A DNA stretch of 64,000 bases from Heracleum sosnowskyi (lineage: Eukaryota > Streptophyta > Magnoliopsida > Apiales > Apiaceae): assembly GCA_030848705.1 (NCBI GenBank), contig CM061243.1:114476674-114540673 (forward strand). Direction: 5' to 3'. The notes under the pieces are model-generated. The model was not told where the DNA came from, did not search any database, and was given only the letters and a program-made list of their open reading frames with translations. Positions within the stretch are counted from its first letter, which is position 1, and every line of letters begins with the position of its first letter. A program made the position numbers and the translations under genes. Positions 41,757 through 52,095 of this stretch are shown piece by piece.

Positions 41757-44700
41757 ATGGCTCGAGGTAGCAAATCTGTGTTAAGACCCACAACCAGTAC
41801 CCCAAGGCAAGAACCACCCACAAACCCAGTTATTGAACCACCACCACTCCTGACCCTGGCATCCCAAGTAATTCGGCCGGGAGATGCCCGGGTTGAAATT
41901 GAGGTTAACAAGTTTAAGTACACGGATGTCAACATGGAACCTGGACTCATGGAAAATTTAACCGGAGACCAGGTTGTTGATGCAATCCGGATGTATAAGG
42001 AGGCTCGGCTGAATGAAGTTGACCAAGTTGAAAACTCACATAACTCCGGAGACTCCCACCGATCACGTGCCTCAGTTTTCGACAGAATTGGGGGTACAGA
42101 CAAAGATACCCGAAAAAGAACCCACCACAGAACCAACAGCCAAAACCGAGATGCTGAAGCTGAAAAGCTCCAAAAGCTAGCTGACTTGAGGGAAAAAATC
42201 CGGAGCGAAGAACAAGCTAAAATCGATCTCAAAATCCAAAAAAGAATTCAAGAGGAGGAGGCCCGGATTATGGGCAGAACTCATGAGAAAAGGAGAACCC
42301 GGGCCCCTAGCCTCGACATATTCTCAGATGATGAAGAACCCCAGGAGGACTTGATGGACATGATCCATGAACTTCAGAAAAAGGTGGGGCAGGACTCGGG
42401 GATTGACATTGGGGATACACTGACACCCTTTAGCTACTCGCTCGAGGCGACACCCAGGCAGAGAAATCTCAAACATTACAACTTTGATTCCTTTAATGGT
42501 TTGGGTGACCCTGAAGAGCATATAAACTATTTTGAACAAATTGCAATGATATATTATTACAATGATCTAACAAAGTGCAGGTTCTTTGCCTCAACCCTCA
42601 AGTCCGGAGCCCAAAGATGGTTCAGCCGAATCCCTTCTCGAAGCATCCACAATTGGAAGCAGTTTCGGGAATCCTTCTTGAGACGCTTCCGAGCCAATAA
42701 GACCCACGAAATGCACATGTGCCACCTAGAGACAGTCCGGCAGGCTCGGGGAGAGGCACTTGCAACTTACATGAAGCGCTTCCAGGAAGCCATAAACAAT
42801 GTGAGCAACCTGGATGAGCGTGAAGCTCTTACAATTTTTCGAAGGAACTTGGACCCAGACAATAATGAGAGGTATGTCCTCGATCTCATACACAAAGAAC
42901 CACAGAGCCTGGCGGCTGCCTATTCCATGGCAGCCCGGTTTATCAAGGAAACAGATGTCCTCCAAGCAATGAGGATGACTAGGCAGGGCATTTCTCCAAC
43001 CCGAACTCAAGATCCACCCAAAAACAACTACGATCACCAAGACAAAAAATTCAAACCAAATAGACAAAGCAACTACATTCAAAGCTCTCAACTTGCAATA
43101 CCAGCACCACCCCCGGACAACAGGCAGAAAGATGAGTCCGGACAGCCTAAAACCAGGCGTGAGCCTAGACCTGAACCCTCTTGGACTCCTCTCAACCGGG
43201 CTCGCGCAGACATTCTGAAAGAGGTGCGAGATAAGCCATTCTATTACCCTCCCAAGCCAATGCTCACTGCCCCGGAAAACCGATCAGTCCATAAGCATTG
43301 CGACTACCATGAAACCCATGGCCATACAACAGAAAATTGCCTCTCTTTGAAATTTTTTGTGGAAGATCAAGTCAAAAAAGGAAACATGGGGCAGTACATA
43401 GCTCGGCGAGTGCCTGACCGAGGAGAGGGATCCGGAAAAGACAAGAATATTGTGAATGTGGTTATGGGCGGATCCAATTCACCTCCAAGAAGCCCGGACT
43501 CAGGCGATGAAGTAATGATGGTGCAGGCCTGTCCGGAACAAGTAATAAGCTTCAGCAAGGATGATTTTGAAGGAATCAACCCCAACCACAACGAAGCCTT
43601 GGTCGTGAGCCTTGACATAGCAGAAAATGAGGTTAGGAGAGTCCTAGTTGACAATGGGTCTTCTGTCAATATCCTGTTCAAACACACAATGGACCGGATG
43701 CAGCTGGGCAGCATAAGAATGAACGATTGCAGAGAAGATCCACTCTATGGATTTGGAAACAATTTGGTCCCCATTCAAGGCACCCTTTATCTCCCAGTCC
43801 TGTTCGGGACCTTCCCGAAGCAGGTGACCAACATAGTAAAATTCTATATCATCAACACACCATCATCTTATAATGTCATTCTGGGAAGACCAGCCCTTAC
43901 CAAACTCCAAGCTATAACTTCAACACCCCATCTCAAATTCAAGTTTCCCACTCCCGGGGGCATTGGAGAAGTCCGGGGTGACTATGAAATGGCCAGCCGT
44001 TGCTATGGGCAGGCCTTGGTCATGGCTGAAACTGACCCGGAAAACAAAAGGAAAGCAAACTCCTACCACAAAAACCTGAGCAGGAAGAAGCATAGATACA
44101 ACAAAAAGACTGAGCCCAGTAAGAATGTCCATAACATTGAAAACCCACCAGCCCAGGTCTTCCTTGACCAGATTGTACAAGCCCGAGTCCAGCAGTATGT
44201 TTCTAAGGCAGAAATGACAAAAGTGGAGGCTGCTGTTGAGCTCGAATCGATCGAACTAATAGAAGGGAACCCGGAAAGACAAGTCAAAATTGGAACCGGG
44301 TTAGACATGGTGTTCAGGAAAGAGTTAACTGAGTTGCTTCGAGAATATGCCGATGTATTTGCTTGGAGCCCGGATGACATGCCGGGGCTCCAGGAGTCTG
44401 TTGCTATGCATAGCTTGGATGTTGATCCTAGAAAGAAGCCGGTAAAGCAGAAACGAAGGAATTTTGCCCCGGAGAGACAGAAAGCGATCGATGAGGAAGT
44501 TGAAAAGCTCCTAAAGGCCGATATTATCTGCGAGATAAAATATCCGGAGTGGCTAGCCAATGTGGTCTTAGTCAAGAAACCAAATGGAAAGTGGCGAATG
44601 TGTGTGGACTACACTGACTTGAATGCTGCATGTCCCAAAGACCCTTACCCGCTTCCCAGCATTGACCAGCTCATCGATGCGACAGCCGGGCATGTGATGC

Positions 44701-47471
44701 TAAGTTTCATGGATGCCTTCTCCGGTTATAATCAAATAAAGATGAACCCAGCTGATATAGCCAAGACAGCATTCATAACACACCGGGCAGTCTACGCCTA
44801 CAAACTCATGCCTTTTGGATTAAGGAATGCCGGATCTACTTACCAAAGGGCAATGGTAGAAATCTTCAACAGTCAACTGGGAAGAAATCTGGAATCATAT
44901 GTCGATGACATGATAGCAAAGTCAGCAACAGTCCAGACACACATTTCTGATCTGAAAGAATGTTTCGAGAACTTAAGGAAGCAAAAGATGAAACTGAATC
45001 CGGACAAATGCACTTTCGGGGTTGGAGCGGGAAAATTCTTAGGTTTCATGATTAGCCAAAGGGGAATCGAAGCCAACCCAGAAAAAATCAAAGCAATAAC
45101 TCAGATGCAAGCACCCCGGACCCAGAGGGACATACAGAAACTTGCTGGATCGTTAGCAGCATTGCGAAGGTTTATTCCTAAGCTCGCAGATCGTTGCTTG
45201 CCTTTCTTCAACTTGCTGAAGGGAGCTCAGAAAAAGAAAGAAATTGTCTGGGGCCCGGATTGCCAACAAGCTTTCGACTCCCTCAAAGAATACCTAGCCG
45301 CACCTCCAATCTTAACCAAACCCGAGCCCGGGGAGCCTTTAAGCATTTACTTGTCTGCAGGTACCCTGGCTGTGGGAGCAGCCCTAATCCGGGATCACGA
45401 CGGTGAGCAGAAGCCGGTTTATTATGTGAGCCAAGTGCTCAAAGATGCTGAAACCCGTTACCCAAACCTCGAAAAATTTGCTTTCGCTCTCATCACTGCA
45501 TCCCGGAAGCTCCGGCATTATTTCCAAGGGAGGGAAATCAAAGTTATAACTGATCAGCCACTAAGGAAAATTATTCACAAACCTGATGTCTCGGGGAAGT
45601 TGGTTAACTGGGCTATTGAGCTAAGCCAATTCTCCCTAACTTTTATCCCAAGAACATCTATCAAATCCCAAGCTCTAGCCGATTTCATTGTGGAATGTTC
45701 TTTCCCCGAACCTGTTCACATTTCAATGGAGACAGAACCCGGGGAGGAATCCACACTTGATCATGAAACCTGGATTTTGCATGTAGATGGCTCATCAACC
45801 AATGAGAGATCTGGAGCCGGGCTCATACTCAAGAGTCCGGATGGTTTCAAGATAAAGCAAGCAATTGGATTTCAGTTCCAAGCAACGAACAATCAGGCAG
45901 AGTACGAAGCTCTTCTAGCCGGACTCCGTCTAGCCCGAAGTTTAAAGGTGAACAAGCTAAGGATTTTCAGTGATTCTCAGATAGTAGTCAAACAAACGAC
46001 CGGAGAGTACGTGGCAAAAGACCCGACACTGGGAAGGTATCAAGCCTTGGTTCAGGGTTTCCTAGCTATGATACCCAAATTTGAAATTTGTCAAGTAAAT
46101 CGAGAGAACAACACAGAAGCTGACATCCTATCTAAATTAGTCCAGAACTCGGCTGATTTGGATAGCTCAGTTTACTTTGAGGAACTGGCTAAACCAACAA
46201 TGGATCAAGAGGAAGTAATGGAAATTGATGATCAACCCAGCTGGATGACGCCCATAATTATGTACTTGGAAAAGGGAGAACTGCCTTCTGAGAAGAGTCA
46301 AGCTCAAAGACTCAGGAATAAAGCGGCAAAGTTCTTTTTGGAAGAAGGGATGCTCTATCGCCGGACTTACTCGGCACCAATTCTAAAATGCGTGGGACCG
46401 GTTGAAGCTACCTATTGTCTGCAAGAAGTTCATGAGGGAATTTGTGGAGACCATCTATCTGCAAAGGCCCTGGCTCACAAGATTATAAGGCAGGGTTATT
46501 ACTGGCCTACAATTCATAATGACGCTGTGGAGTTTGTGAAGAAGTGCAAGAACTGCCAACTTTTCAGCAATGTCCCACGACAGAGCCCGGTCTTACCATC
46601 CTCAGTCCTGTCTCCTATCCCGTTTGCAGTTTGGGGTATTGATATCATGGGTCCATTTCCCCGGGCTAAAGGCGACCTGAGATATTTGCTTGTGGCAATT
46701 GATTACATGACCAAGTGGGCGGAAGCTAAGGCAATGAGAACAATCAACCAACAGGATTGCATTCGGTTTATGGACAACATACTGATGAGGTTCGGGCTAC
46801 CAGTGGTTCTAGTTTCTGATAACGGGCCACAATTTGTGGGGTCCGATTTCGAAGGCTACCTGAAAGAAAGAGGAATCAAGCACAAAAAGTCATTTGTTGC
46901 ATACCCAAGAGGAAACGGCCAAGTTGAAGTTACAAACCGGATTTTGCTTAGAGGAATTGAGAAGAGGCTACAGGAAAGCAAGAATAAGTGGCCCGAGGAG
47001 CTGCCAAACGTGTTATGGGCATACAGGACTAGTCCCCGGACTAGCACTGGTGAAACCCCATTCAAACTTGCCTACGGCACTGAAGCTTTACTACCAATTG
47101 AAGTGGGAAATCCTTCCCACCGGGCCATAAATTTTGAAGAAATAGCTAATGAAGAAGGGTTGCAGACTAACTTGATTTTGATTGACGAAGTCCGGGATCA
47201 AGCTATTGAGAGGATGGAAAAATACAAGGAAAAAACTAGAGAGTACTTTGGAAAGAAGGCCCGGGTTAAGAACTTTCGAGTTGGAGACCTGGTCCTTCGT
47301 GATACAGAGGCGTCTGATCCTACGAATACCGGAAAACTCATGCCAAAGTGGGAAGGACCATACAAGATAATGGAGGTAATCCGGCCCGGAACATACAAGT
47401 TGGTTCATATGGATGGATCTGAGGTCCCCAATACTTGGCATGGCCTTAGACTCCGAAAATTTTACCAGTAA
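41757..47471 (+). CDS. Gypsy-3 gag-pol polyprotein, intact
   Basis: 1,904 codons with no interruption. Approximate residues: charged, Arg/Glu-rich region 100-215; gag core from FNGLGDPEEHIN near 247; CDYHETHGHTTENC knuckle near 516; protease with DNGSS near 632; RT with CVDYTDLN near 950 and YVDDM near 1048; Ty3-type RNase H from about 1195; second, archaeal-type RNase H from HVDGSS near 1340 (with SDSQ and NNQAEYEAL); integrase finger near 1558-1600; core (GIDIMGP, SDNGPQF, RGNGQVEV) 1627-1730; C-terminal GPYKI module. No chromodomain. Intact frame plus near-identical LTRs suggest potential activity. Confidence 0.95.
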   Translation: MARGSKSVLRPTTSTPRQEPPTNPVIEPPPLLTLASQVIRPGDARVEIEVNKFKYTDVNMEPGLMENLTGDQVVDAIRMYKEARLNEVDQVENSHNSGDSHRSRASVFDRIGGTDKDTRKRTHHRTNSQNRDAEAEKLQKLADLREKIRSEEQAKIDLKIQKRIQEEEARIMGRTHEKRRTRAPSLDIFSDDEEPQEDLMDMIHELQKKVGQDSGIDIGDTLTPFSYSLEATPRQRNLKHYNFDSFNGLGDPEEHINYFEQIAMIYYYNDLTKCRFFASTLKSGAQRWFSRIPSRSIHNWKQFRESFLRRFRANKTHEMHMCHLETVRQARGEALATYMKRFQEAINNVSNLDEREALTIFRRNLDPDNNERYVLDLIHKEPQSLAAAYSMAARFIKETDVLQAMRMTRQGISPTRTQDPPKNNYDHQDKKFKPNRQSNYIQSSQLAIPAPPPDNRQKDESGQPKTRREPRPEPSWTPLNRARADILKEVRDKPFYYPPKPMLTAPENRSVHKHCDYHETHGHTTENCLSLKFFVEDQVKKGNMGQYIARRVPDRGEGSGKDKNIVNVVMGGSNSPPRSPDSGDEVMMVQACPEQVISFSKDDFEGINPNHNEALVVSLDIAENEVRRVLVDNGSSVNILFKHTMDRMQLGSIRMNDCREDPLYGFGNNLVPIQGTLYLPVLFGTFPKQVTNIVKFYIINTPSSYNVILGRPALTKLQAITSTPHLKFKFPTPGGIGEVRGDYEMASRCYGQALVMAETDPENKRKANSYHKNLSRKKHRYNKKTEPSKNVHNIENPPAQVFLDQIVQARVQQYVSKAEMTKVEAAVELESIELIEGNPERQVKIGTGLDMVFRKELTELLREYADVFAWSPDDMPGLQESVAMHSLDVDPRKKPVKQKRRNFAPERQKAIDEEVEKLLKADIICEIKYPEWLANVVLVKKPNGKWRMCVDYTDLNAACPKDPYPLPSIDQLIDATAGHVMLSFMDAFSGYNQIKMNPADIAKTAFITHRAVYAYKLMPFGLRNAGSTYQRAMVEIFNSQLGRNLESYVDDMIAKSATVQTHISDLKECFENLRKQKMKLNPDKCTFGVGAGKFLGFMISQRGIEANPEKIKAITQMQAPRTQRDIQKLAGSLAALRRFIPKLADRCLPFFNLLKGAQKKKEIVWGPDCQQAFDSLKEYLAAPPILTKPEPGEPLSIYLSAGTLAVGAALIRDHDGEQKPVYYVSQVLKDAETRYPNLEKFAFALITASRKLRHYFQGREIKVITDQPLRKIIHKPDVSGKLVNWAIELSQFSLTFIPRTSIKSQALADFIVECSFPEPVHISMETEPGEESTLDHETWILHVDGSSTNERSGAGLILKSPDGFKIKQAIGFQFQATNNQAEYEALLAGLRLARSLKVNKLRIFSDSQIVVKQTTGEYVAKDPTLGRYQALVQGFLAMIPKFEICQVNRENNTEADILSKLVQNSADLDSSVYFEELAKPTMDQEEVMEIDDQPSWMTPIIMYLEKGELPSEKSQAQRLRNKAAKFFLEEGMLYRRTYSAPILKCVGPVEATYCLQEVHEGICGDHLSAKALAHKIIRQGYYWPTIHNDAVEFVKKCKNCQLFSNVPRQSPVLPSSVLSPIPFAVWGIDIMGPFPRAKGDLRYLLVAIDYMTKWAEAKAMRTINQQDCIRFMDNILMRFGLPVVLVSDNGPQFVGSDFEGYLKERGIKHKKSFVAYPRGNGQVEVTNRILLRGIEKRLQESKNKWPEELPNVLWAYRTSPRTSTGETPFKLAYGTEALLPIEVGNPSHRAINFEEIANEEGLQTNLILIDEVRDQAIERMEKYKEKTREYFGKKARVKNFRVGDLVLRDTEASDPTNTGKLMPKWEGPYKIMEVIRPGTYKLVHMDGSEVPNTWHGLRLRKFYQ

Positions 47472-47775
47472 GAGGATTGCAGCGACCGGATAAAGAATAA
47501 GGAGCTCCCAAAAGCCCAGATTAGAATAAGAGCTTTGTATTCCTGATTTTTCTATAAATAAAACCGGTCTCGTTGTCTTGTTTCTTTTCATATTATCATG
47601 TATATTTAAACTTCCAGTAAATTTCAATTTTTTGTAACAACCCGGGCTCATAGTTATAGGCATAACATGTAGCCCGGGTCCCCAGCAATATGCAAAACTA
47701 ATAACCCTGGCTCGGAGCCATAGGCAAATATTGCAGCCAGGGTCCCCAGCAATACGCACCAAAACAAATAAAGAG
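47472..47775. other. Gypsy-3 pol 3' flank with proto-repeats
   Basis: Two looser units, CCCGGGCTCATAG..GGGTCCCCAGCAATATGC and CCCTGGCTCGGAG..GGGTCCCCAGCAATACGC (47640-47760), resemble the 91-bp array that follows and may be its diverged ancestors. Confidence 0.6.
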
Positions 47776-48735
47776 TCCGGCTCAGATCCCAGCCATGAGA
47801 CCGGACTCACGAGCAATATGCATCAAATAAAAATCTTAGATTCTATTCTAAGTACTAAATCAACAGTCCGGCTCAGAACCAAGCCATGAGACCGGACGCA
47901 CGAGCAATATGCATCAAATAAAAATCTTAGATTCTATTTTAAGTACTAAATCTAGAGTCCGGCTCAGATCCAAGCCATGAGACCGCACTCACGAGCAATA
48001 TGCATCAAATAAAAATCTTAGATTCTATTCTAAGTACTAAATCAACAGTCCGGCTCAGAACCAAGACATGAGACCGGACTCACGAGCAATATGCATCAAA
48101 TAAAAATCTTAGATTCTATTCTACGTACTAAATCTAGAGTCCGGCTCAGAACCAAGCCATGAGACCGGACTCACGAGCAATATGCATCAAATAAAAATCT
48201 TAGATTCTATTCTACGTACTAAATCTAGAGTCCGGCTCAGAACCAAGCCATGAGACTGGACTCACGAGCAATATGCATCAAATAAAAATCTTAGATTCTA
48301 TTCTAAGTACTAAATCTAGAGTCCGGCTCAGATCCAAGCCATGAGACCGCACTCACGAGCAATATGCATCAAATAAAAATCTTAGATTCTATTCTAAGTA
48401 CTAAATCAACAGTCCGGCTCAGAACCAAGCCATGAGACCGGACTCACGAGCAATATGCATCAAATAAAAATCTTAGATTCTATTCTACGTACTAAATCTA
48501 GAGTCCGGCTCAGAACCAAGCCATGAGACCGGACTCACGAGCAATATGCATCAAATAAAAATGTTAGATTCTATTCTAAGTACTACATCAACAGTCCGGT
48601 TCAGAACCAAGCCATGAGACCGGACTCACGAGCAATATGCATCAAATGAAGATATTAGATTCTATTCTACGCATAAAACAAAACATCCGGGTCACAACTA
48701 AGCTATGAAACCGGGCTCACGAGAAATATAAGTTT
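47776..48735. repeat. 91-bp tandem array in Gypsy-3
   Basis: The start TCCGGCTCAG (or a variant) recurs at 47776, 47867, 47958, 48049, 48140, 48231, 48322, 48413, 48504, 48595 and 48686: an exact 91-bp period for about 10.5 units. Unit 3 matches unit 7 (both GATCCAAG plus CCGCACTC) and unit 4 matches unit 8, indicating a four-unit (364-bp) higher-order duplication. Each unit contains a CCGGCTC...CCGGACTC pair. It sits between the convergent gag-pol and antisense genes. Confidence 0.97.
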
Positions 48736-48912
48736 CGCAGAACAAAAAAATGAGCAGTGATAAAAATGTAAAGAGTTGGATTGCAAACGATTAAAGAAAC
48801 AGGGACCCGGGGTGGCCGTACAACCCGGAAACATCCCAAAGTGAGCAGAAACAAAACCCAGTTTACGGTTACAGATCAAATATCAAATGTTAAGAAGGTA
48901 CAAAAAAAAGAA

Positions 48913-51101
48913 CTAGAGACCATAATCATCCAGGTTGGACGAAGCCGGGAGGAAGCTCGGAACCGGGCCATTGAAAGGCTGAGGCTCCCCTTTGCCTTCT
49001 TCGATGGCGAGCTTTGCAGCCAAAAACTCACCAACAAAAGAATCCCAGTTGGCATTGGGATCAGTCTTCACGTGGCGTTCGGAAACAATCCAAGCTCGTT
49101 GAATCTCGGGAGCAGCAGCATCAGCAACATCCTGGTCGTACTCCGGACCACCTTTGAACTCGGATATAATAGCATCGCGAGTCTTAGCATTTTCCACAAC
49201 AAGCTGCCTGTTGACCTCATCCAGGTCATTAGCCCTTTTCTCAACCGAAACAATTTCAGCTTGATGCTCGGTCTCCTTCTCAGCACTTTGTTTTTTCAAC
49301 GAAGCAACTTCAAGTTCAAGGTCTCGAAGCCGGGCATCCTTTTCATTAGCAAACTCCTGTGCAGTTTTCCGCTCAGTAATGATAACACTGGCAAGGGCGC
49401 TGATTAAGCTACCGGTCTGCAAAATAAAAATCAAAAATCAACAAAGGAAAAGACAGAATTACAAAGAATAAAGACAGTTTTCAACAGGAAACTACTTACA
49501 TGGGCCCAGTGGCCAACAAGGCGTTTCAGGCAAGCATTACTCCCAGCATCTTCCATCTCTTCGAAGTCCGAATCAGTAGGGATATCGGCGCACATTCCAG
49601 CAAGTTGCTCCAGAGTGAAATTTCCAATTCGGATATGCTCCCTATCCGGACCCTTCCCATCACCATCGGCAACAATTTTATTGACGGTGGCATTCGCCTT
49701 CGCAGGTGTTTTCTTTCCAACATGAATTTTCCTTTTCTTCCCAGACCGCTGCTCCAGGCCTTCTACAATTTCAACATCAACAGCATCAACCATAGGTTCG
49801 GGCCGATGGGCATCCGGAGCAACAGATTCGGCACCTCCCTCCTTTAGTGCGCTAGAACCGGACCCTCCAACATCGCCCGGACTTTTGGTGTTGTGGACAC
49901 CACCAAGTTTCCTAAAAGATGCGGCAAGGGCATTGGAAGACATGATTGCGTACAGCTCGGGTTGAAAGTAAGGCAAACCTGTACAAAGGAAAAGGAAATA
50001 TCAGTATATAAAAAGAATTAGTCCGGTTCACAAAAAGAAGAATTACAACAACTTACATCCAAGCTCAAACAACTTATCATGTTTCATGAAACTATCCCGG
50101 GTCATTTGAAACCCGAGGCACTCACAAAACCGATGAATCTGGGCTAAGGCTTCTCCTTCAAGCTTATAAGTGTCAAATACTTCTGCTTCAACTCCAGAAA
50201 CTATATGAGGCAGGAATTCCAAATCCAAGCCTTTCAAAAATATCAACTCCCCACCCCAATACTTCAATGTAGATTGCTGTATCACGGGTTTGGCAGTTCC
50301 AGAGGGATAACCGCACTCCTCAGCCCGGAACCGGATCTCATACAAAGGCTCTTTGTTAGATTGGACTAGCTTAAAAAGTTGGTGGAAAAGTCGCAATGTG
50401 GGCTGATACCCCATCTTATTACAAGCAGAGAGGAACCAGGTCATCCACTTAACCCCGTTGGGGGTAATTTGCATTATTGAAATTTTATATACATACTTAC
50501 AAAGGTGTTTTATAAATTGATGGCATCGAGGGTTCCACCCGGACCTAAGGGTCTCCAACCAGACACCAACGTAACCATCTACAGGTCTATGGTAAATCCT
50601 CTCCCCGGGTTGAGGCCATCTCCAGCTAATTTCAGGCCCTAAATGAAAAGCGGCCCGGACCAGTTTGTCCATCTGAGCACCCGGAAGACTAGCAAATTTT
50701 TCTTTCAAAAGATAAGGAGCCTCACTAATACCCATTTTAGCAAAAGCAGCATCAAATTCGGATTCACTGTATGGCCCTGGACGTCCGAATTCTTGTCTGC
50801 TTCTGTAACAAATACTAAGATCCCTATAATAAAACTCCTCCTCTATGTCCGGATCCTTCTTTACGAAGAAATAGCTGGTATCCGACCAAAACCCATCCGG
50901 AGTACTGAGCACACCGCCAGAGGGAGGTTCATGAACAAACAGTTGGGTTACTAGAGGCCCGGATTGTTTCTTCTTCTTAGCCATTTTACACCAATATAGT
51001 TCTATTACTTCCGGATTACTAGAGGGTGAAGGCTCACTACAGGAAGAAGGGTCAGAGAGGGAAATAAGTACGCGACGGGCACGAGCCTTAGTCCGAACCA
51101 T
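48913..51101 (-). CDS. Antisense spliced gene of Gypsy-3 (transposon domain plus coiled coil)
   Basis: Three coding exons on the minus strand: 51101-50057, 49978-49500 and 49416-48913. Introns are 50056-49979 (GTAAGT..GTACAG, phase 1) and 49499-49417 (GTAAGT..TTGCAG, phase 0). Joined they give 675 residues without a stop. Exon 1 starts basic (MVRTKARARR) and contains the shared domain, with QITPNGVKWM at the place of QLPPNACR in the Gypsy-1 product. Exon 2 has a Lys-rich, nuclear-localisation-like RSGKKRKIHVGKK. Exon 3 is coiled coil (ARLRDLELEVASLKKQ). Intron phases match the Gypsy-1 gene exactly. Function unknown. Confidence 0.85.
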
Positions 51102-52090
51102 AAACCTAGAAAGATCAATTTCAAGTAAGTTCTACTATCTTAATCCGGATTATATGCTCCAAATCATAAATACATATGTTACCCTGCCAGCTATCATTCA
51201 AACCCTAATTTCTACCAAATCCGGAATACATATATTAGCCAGGTTATACCCAAAAATTTTCCATCAATATCCTAAATCATAAAACGAGATGGCCCGGATC
51301 ATAAGCCAATCCGGATTACTTGCGCATACACGGGAACACAAACAGTCAGAAACACTTAAACACAAAACATCCTACACAAACAAGATCAAAATATACATAC
51401 AAATACATACAACCATGCCTAATCCAAGAACATCAAGAACAACTACCAAACCCAGAAATGAAAATCACAAACCCAACACATGCAAGGGTATTTACAGACC
51501 AATAAGCGAAGACAGAGACATTATAGCCAACAACAATCATTTTTATCCAACAGAACCAAAAGTTTCCCAAAACCCCCAAAACCGAAATATAAACAGTCGG
51601 ACAAAATGTCAAATTGCAAATCGGAGAAAGAGAATAAAGGTTAAGAGGAAAAACGAGCGAAGGAAATCGAGAAACTTACAAGATGCAGAGAGCAAGAGAT
51701 GGCTTCAAACGATCGATATGTCGCCGGAGAATCGGTTTGCAGAGGCGTCGGGAAAGGCAAAGAGTGAAGAGGATTTTCGAAAAAGAAGTAAAAGGAAGAA
51801 ATGAACTGTTAGGAGGCTTTTATAGAAGGCAGTGAAAAGGGCACATAAAAGGACAGCTGGCAGAATCCCATTGGCTGCCAAGAAAATAAAGTACAAAAAG
51901 AAAAATACAAAAATGAAGAAAAGACAGGAGTATTAATTGTGACAGCAGGCTACGTCTGTTCCCGAGGTAGAAAAGGGCAACACCTTTTCAAAGCAAAAGG
52001 GGGGAAAAAATTGAAATCCTTTCATATTCCCGAACGACCAAAATGTCATACGGTCCGGATTCGTTCATTTCATTGCCTCCCCTCACAATC
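51102..52090 (-). other. Presumed promoter and leader of Gypsy-3 antisense gene
   Basis: No long gene frame. A minus-strand TATAAAAG lies at plus 51817-51824, about 716 bp before the ATG, so the leader may contain a further intron. Plus-strand open frames at 51289-51804 are A-rich and show no recognisable protein. Confidence 0.5.
51817..51824 (-). promoter_or_regulatory. Candidate TATA box for Gypsy-3 antisense gene
   Basis: Minus strand CTATAAAAGCCTCC, a near-ideal plant TATA context, upstream of the antisense gene. Confidence 0.55.
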
Positions 52091-52095
52091 AGGTT

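Noticed and set aside
47776..48735. CRISPR-like or centromeric satellite
   Set aside because: Only about 10 units, without spacers, wholly inside one retrotransposon.
48781..49407. 208-residue plus-strand protein opposite the Gypsy-3 antisense gene
   Set aside because: Shadow of exon 3 of the spliced minus-strand gene; no family features.
51289..51804. 171-residue Lys/Thr/Asn-rich plus-strand protein
   Set aside because: A-rich leader of the antisense gene read on the other strand; composition reflects base bias only.
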